Assembly: GCF_023242365.1 (NCBI RefSeq)
Contig: NZ_JALLIX010000024.1
Coordinates: forward strand, 36,382-100,381
Length of the DNA: 64,000 nt
Origin: Pseudomonas sp. MWU13-2100
GTDB lineage: Bacteria; Pseudomonadota; Gammaproteobacteria; Pseudomonadales; Pseudomonadaceae
Direction of reading: 5' to 3'
Shown here: positions 61,087 through 64,000 of the stretch, one piece after another
Numbering within the stretch: position 1 is the first letter of the stretch
Layout: every line of letters starts with the position of its first letter
Program-made: the position numbers and the translations under genes
The notes under the pieces: generated by a model
What the model was told of the DNA's origin: nothing
Database searches by the model: none
What the model saw: only the letters and a program-made list of their open reading frames with translations

Positions 61087-62247
61087 TTAACGCAAGGTTG
61101 CGGCCGGGCTCAAGCAGTAATGTTGAATCAATTCACGCAGTAGATGCACGGTAGGCTGCAAACGTGACATTTCGAGGTATTCCCCCGGCTGATGTGCACA
61201 AGCGATGTCACCGGGGCCCAGGACCAGGGTTTCGCAGCCAAGGCGCTGAAGATAAGGCGCTTCGGTGCCAAATGCCACTGCCTCGGCGCGCTGGCCGGTG
61301 ATTTTTTCGGCGACTTGTACCAGCTCCGCGTCAGCGGCCTGTTCGAACGGCGGCACTTCGGGAAACAGCGGTGCATAGTCGATCTTGACCTGGTGCCGCT
61401 GCGCCAGGGGTTCGAGCTTGGCGCGGATCGCCGCGCGCAGCGTGCTCGGGTCCATGCCCGGCAAGGGCCGCAGGTCGAACTCCAGGGAGCACTGGCCGCA
61501 GATCCGGTTGGGATTGTCGCCACCGTGGATGCAGCCAAAGTTCAGGGTCGGCTGCGGTACGCTGAATTGCGGGTTGTTGTATTCGCGCTGCCATTGCCAG
61601 CGCAGGCCCTTGAGCTCGCCGATGGCATCGTGCATGGCCTCCAGGGCGCTACGCCCCAGGCTCGGGTCCGAGGAGTGGCCACTGCGGCCGAGAATCTCGA
61701 TGCGTTCCATCATCACGCCCTTGTGCAGACGGATCGGCTTCAGCCCCGTGGGTTCGCCGATGATCGCGGCACGCCCCAGCGGCCGGCCGGCGGCGGCCAG
61801 GGCCCGGGCGCCGGACATGGAGCTTTCTTCGTCGCAGGTGGCGAGGATCAGCAACGGCTGCTTGAACGGCTGATCGAGCAAGGGCAGCACGGCTTCGATC
61901 GCCAGGGCAAAAAAGCCCTTCATGTCACAACTGCCCAGGCCGACCCAGCGGCCGTCGACTTCGGTCAGTTTCAGCGGATCGGTCTGCCACAGCGCGCCAT
62001 CGAACGGCACGGTGTCACTGTGCCCGGCCAGCACCAGGCCGCCGGGGCCGCTGCCGAAGCTGGCGAGCAGGTTGAATTTGCCGGGGCTGACCTGCTGGAT
62101 ATCGCAACTGAAGCCCAGGTCGCCGAGCCAGGTCGCCAGCAGGTCGATCACCGGCCGGTTGGACTGATCCAGGCTCGGTTGGGTACAGCTGACCGACGGC
62201 GCGGCAATCAGCGCAGCGAATTGATCTTTCATCGACGGCAACGGCAT
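61087..62247 (-). CDS. argE: Acetylornithine deacetylase
   Basis: A 386-residue M20-family deacetylase. The first metal motif is VLAGHSDTVPFDG (His and Asp), followed by GLGSCDMKGFFALAIEAV, the catalytic Glu pair CDEESSMSG and IIGEPTGLKPIRLHKG. A dimerisation domain lies between about 180 and 290. It removes acetate from N-acetylornithine in arginine synthesis. Argininic neighbours support argE, although Pseudomonas also has the transferase argJ, so the role may be redundant. Confidence 0.9.
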   Translation of the reverse strand: MPLPSMKDQFAALIAAPSVSCTQPSLDQSNRPVIDLLATWLGDLGFSCDIQQVSPGKFNLLASFGSGPGGLVLAGHSDTVPFDGALWQTDPLKLTEVDGRWVGLGSCDMKGFFALAIEAVLPLLDQPFKQPLLILATCDEESSMSGARALAAAGRPLGRAAIIGEPTGLKPIRLHKGVMMERIEILGRSGHSSDPSLGRSALEAMHDAIGELKGLRWQWQREYNNPQFSVPQPTLNFGCIHGGDNPNRICGQCSLEFDLRPLPGMDPSTLRAAIRAKLEPLAQRHQVKIDYAPLFPEVPPFEQAADAELVQVAEKITGQRAEAVAFGTEAPYLQRLGCETLVLGPGDIACAHQPGEYLEMSRLQPTVHLLRELIQHYCLSPAATLR

Positions 62248-62307
62248 GACGCTTGCTCCTTACTCACAGGGCGGTCCCTGATGCACGTTCCAGGTTCACA
62301 CACCCCT

Positions 62308-62395
62308 GTAGGAGCCGGCTTGCTGGCGATGCGATCTGATAGCCGACATCGTTGTCGCCTGAAAAACCGCTATCGCCGGCAAGCCGGCGCCTACA
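62308..62395. repeat. REP inverted pair
   Basis: Left arm tgtaggagccggcttgctgg, right arm inverse cgccggcaagccggcgcctaca, in the argE/CYTH divergent gap (62248-62566). The remainder of that gap shows no gene. Confidence 0.8.
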
Positions 62396-62566
62396 CGGAT
62401 CGCGTGGATCTTGAAATTGATCGGCATCCGGACGAAGCCCATCATAGAGCCATCCGGCAACTGGAATAAACCGCCGCGACGCGTGCCGCCCGCTTGTCCT
62501 GTACACTGCACGGCCTAGGCAGCCCCCTTCTCCCCGGCTGCGCTCCCGATCCTGGATTTTCCGGCC

Positions 62567-63934
62567 ATGCAGAAAGAAACCGAAATCAAACTCCGCGTCA
62601 GCCGCGAAACCCTCGCCGCCCTGCGCGAGCACCCGCTGCTGAAAAAACGCAACAAAAGTGGCTGGGAACGTCGCGAGCTGACCAATCAGTATTTCGACAC
62701 CCCCGAGCGCGACCTGGCCAAGGCCAAGGTCGCCCTGCGCCTGCGCCGTGACGGCGAAGAGGTGATCCAGACCCTCAAGACCCGCGGTCAGAGCGTGGCC
62801 GGCCTGTCGGAACGGAACGAGTACGACTGGCACCTGGCCAAGGCCAAGCTCGACGTGAAGAAACTCGACGGCGAATGCTGGCCCGAAGCGCTGGCCGATC
62901 TGGACAAGAAAACCCTGAAGCCGATCTTCACCACCGATTTCGTCCGCGAACGCGCCGAAATCGCCTGGGGTCGTGGCAAGGCCAAGGTGGTGATCGAAGC
63001 CGCGCTGGACCTGGGTTTTGTCATCGCCGGTAAGCAAAAGGAAGAAATCTGCGAGCTGGAGCTCGAGTTGCGCGAGGGTGAACCGGCGGCACTGCTGGAA
63101 CTGGCCGCCGAACTAGCCGAGAAGCTGGCGCTGATGCCTTGCGATATCAGCAAGGCCGAGCGTGGTTATCGCCTGTTCGATGCCAACAGCTATTCGCTGA
63201 GCCTGCCGGCCCCGCAATTGAGCGCCGAGATGCCGCTGGACGATGCGTTCGCCGCCTTGGGCTGGCATTTGCTCGCCAGCAGCCAACGGCTGGCCGAGCA
63301 ATACCGTTTCAACGGCCACTGGCGCTTGTTGCAGGACTGGGTGGCGCAGTTGATCGAGTTGCGCGCCCTGCTCGGCAGCCTCGGCCAGGCCGCGCCACGG
63401 CAATCCACCAGCGAACTGCGCAGTGCCCTGGATGCGTTGCTGGAAGACTGGCGTCCGCTGGTCAGCGCCGGCCTGGAAGATGAGGACGTGCGTAAAGCGG
63501 CACCGGAGCAGTTCCTTGAAGAACTGCAAGATGTGCGCTGGGGCCTGTTCTCGCTGAACACCTCGCGCTGGTTACTGGCCCGTAGCTGGACGGTCGGGCG
63601 CACGACGCGCGGCAATCGCCAGGGTGCGGCGCAGTTGCAGAACTGGTTGCCACGGCTGCTGGCCGAGGAAGCCACCTCGTTGCAACTGGGACGCTACCAG
63701 CAGCAACCGGAAGACCTGGCCGAACAACTGCCGCGTATCGAGCGCATCCAGGCCTGGCTGCATCTGGCCCGTGGCGTGCTGGAGTTGCCGGAGCTGGATC
63801 GCCTGTTCGGTGAAATGAACAAGCTGGCGCAACTGGCCGAGACCGACATCAGCGATGAGGTGCTGGAAGCACGGGTGCAACAGGCGCTGACGGTGTTCCA
63901 GAGCCGCGCCTGGAAAACCTTGTTGCGTCTGTAA
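62567..63934 (+). CDS. CYTH and CHAD domain-containing protein
   Basis: A 455-residue protein. The N-terminal CYTH domain (about 1-200) starts with the Glu-x-Glu-x-Lys motif in QKETEIKLRVS and has basic triphosphate-tunnel residues (ALRLRRDGEEVIQTLKTR). The C-terminal half is a helical CHAD domain rich in conserved His/Arg positions. The same architecture is found in the E. coli inorganic triphosphatase YgiF, so tripolyphosphate hydrolysis is the likely activity and CHAD may bind polyphosphate. It is divergent from argE. Confidence 0.92.
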   Translation: MQKETEIKLRVSRETLAALREHPLLKKRNKSGWERRELTNQYFDTPERDLAKAKVALRLRRDGEEVIQTLKTRGQSVAGLSERNEYDWHLAKAKLDVKKLDGECWPEALADLDKKTLKPIFTTDFVRERAEIAWGRGKAKVVIEAALDLGFVIAGKQKEEICELELELREGEPAALLELAAELAEKLALMPCDISKAERGYRLFDANSYSLSLPAPQLSAEMPLDDAFAALGWHLLASSQRLAEQYRFNGHWRLLQDWVAQLIELRALLGSLGQAAPRQSTSELRSALDALLEDWRPLVSAGLEDEDVRKAAPEQFLEELQDVRWGLFSLNTSRWLLARSWTVGRTTRGNRQGAAQLQNWLPRLLAEEATSLQLGRYQQQPEDLAEQLPRIERIQAWLHLARGVLELPELDRLFGEMNKLAQLAETDISDEVLEARVQQALTVFQSRAWKTLLRL

Positions 63935-63967
63935 CCTTCCTTTCGAGAGCCCGGCATTGTTCTGTAC

Positions 63968-64000
63968 TGTGGGAGCACCGCGAAGCGGCCCTTGAGGCCG
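63968..64000. repeat. Partial REP-like element at window edge
   Basis: tgtgggagcaccgcgaagcg resembles REP arms of this genome but is cut by the window end, so its pairing cannot be judged. Confidence 0.4.

Overview
The window is a 64 kb piece of a Pseudomonas chromosome, most likely from the P. fluorescens group. The grounds are high GC, many REP-type inverted repeats of the gcgggcaagc(t/c)ccgctcccac and gccggcaagccggctcctaca kinds, and a gene order that follows the classic Pseudomonas block rpiA / ilvA / HAD phosphatase / rppH / ptsP / TSUP / lgt / thyA, plus serA opposite a D-2-hydroxyglutarate dehydrogenase, ompR-envZ, rimB-rimK, hslO, pckA, tex, gshA and argA-argE. No rRNA, tRNA, insertion sequence, prophage or CRISPR array was seen.

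Layout. 1-2.1 kb: a DUF2868 protein (cut by the window edge) and a GTPase. 2.3-9.2 kb (minus strand): the accessory highlight. A 50-residue peptide gene (9011-9163), shorter than usual ORF cut-offs, has a double-glycine-type leader and a predicted amphipathic 25-residue core. It lies upstream of an HlyD-type adaptor, an ABC exporter with an intact C39 peptidase domain, an LpxL/HtrB-like acyltransferase and a lipoprotein outer-membrane factor. The last four are joined by 4-bp ATGA overlaps. A separate EF-hand-like protein follows. This looks like an undescribed system that matures, exports and perhaps acylates a small peptide. 9.3-16.2 kb: a 2-aminoethylphosphonate-type uptake and oxidation cluster (PhnZ-like HD oxygenase, FAD oxidoreductase, ABC transporter, LysR regulator). 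16.2-19.1 kb: divergent cadA/cadR for Zn/Cd/Pb efflux with a clear MerR-type operator.

19.3-35.2 kb is mostly core metabolism: thyA, lgt, a TSUP permease, an NRDE protein, ptsP, rppH, a HAD phosphatase, a three-gene DUF2269/SDR-DoxX membrane cluster, ilvA, rpiA, an FAA hydrolase, D2HGDH and serA. 35.2-44.3 kb carries small periplasmic or poorly characterised genes (DUF4399, a short solute-binding protein, DUF523, a 2OG-Fe oxygenase, DUF2059, GNAT, a RecQ-like helicase, a DUF2135/TPR protein, a TonB-like membrane protein, a small DUF3077-like protein). 44.3-47.4 kb is a redox module (pirin, F420-reductase-like protein, azoreductase, divergent LysR) whose base composition looks lower in GC than the flanks. 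47.5-64 kb returns to core genes: pckA, hslO, hslR, rimB-rimK, envZ/ompR, tex, a thioesterase, gshA, argA, argE and a CYTH-CHAD protein.

Functional links: SerA and D2HGDH form a coupled pair in which the dehydrogenase recycles D-2-hydroxyglutarate made by SerA. The phosphonate cluster combines import with oxidative C-P cleavage. The C39 exporter would cleave the small peptide's leader during transport through the HlyD and outer-membrane-factor channel. REP elements sit at many gene ends and intergenic gaps. One locus (26.5-26.7 kb) carries a recent-looking tandem duplication that supplies a stop codon.
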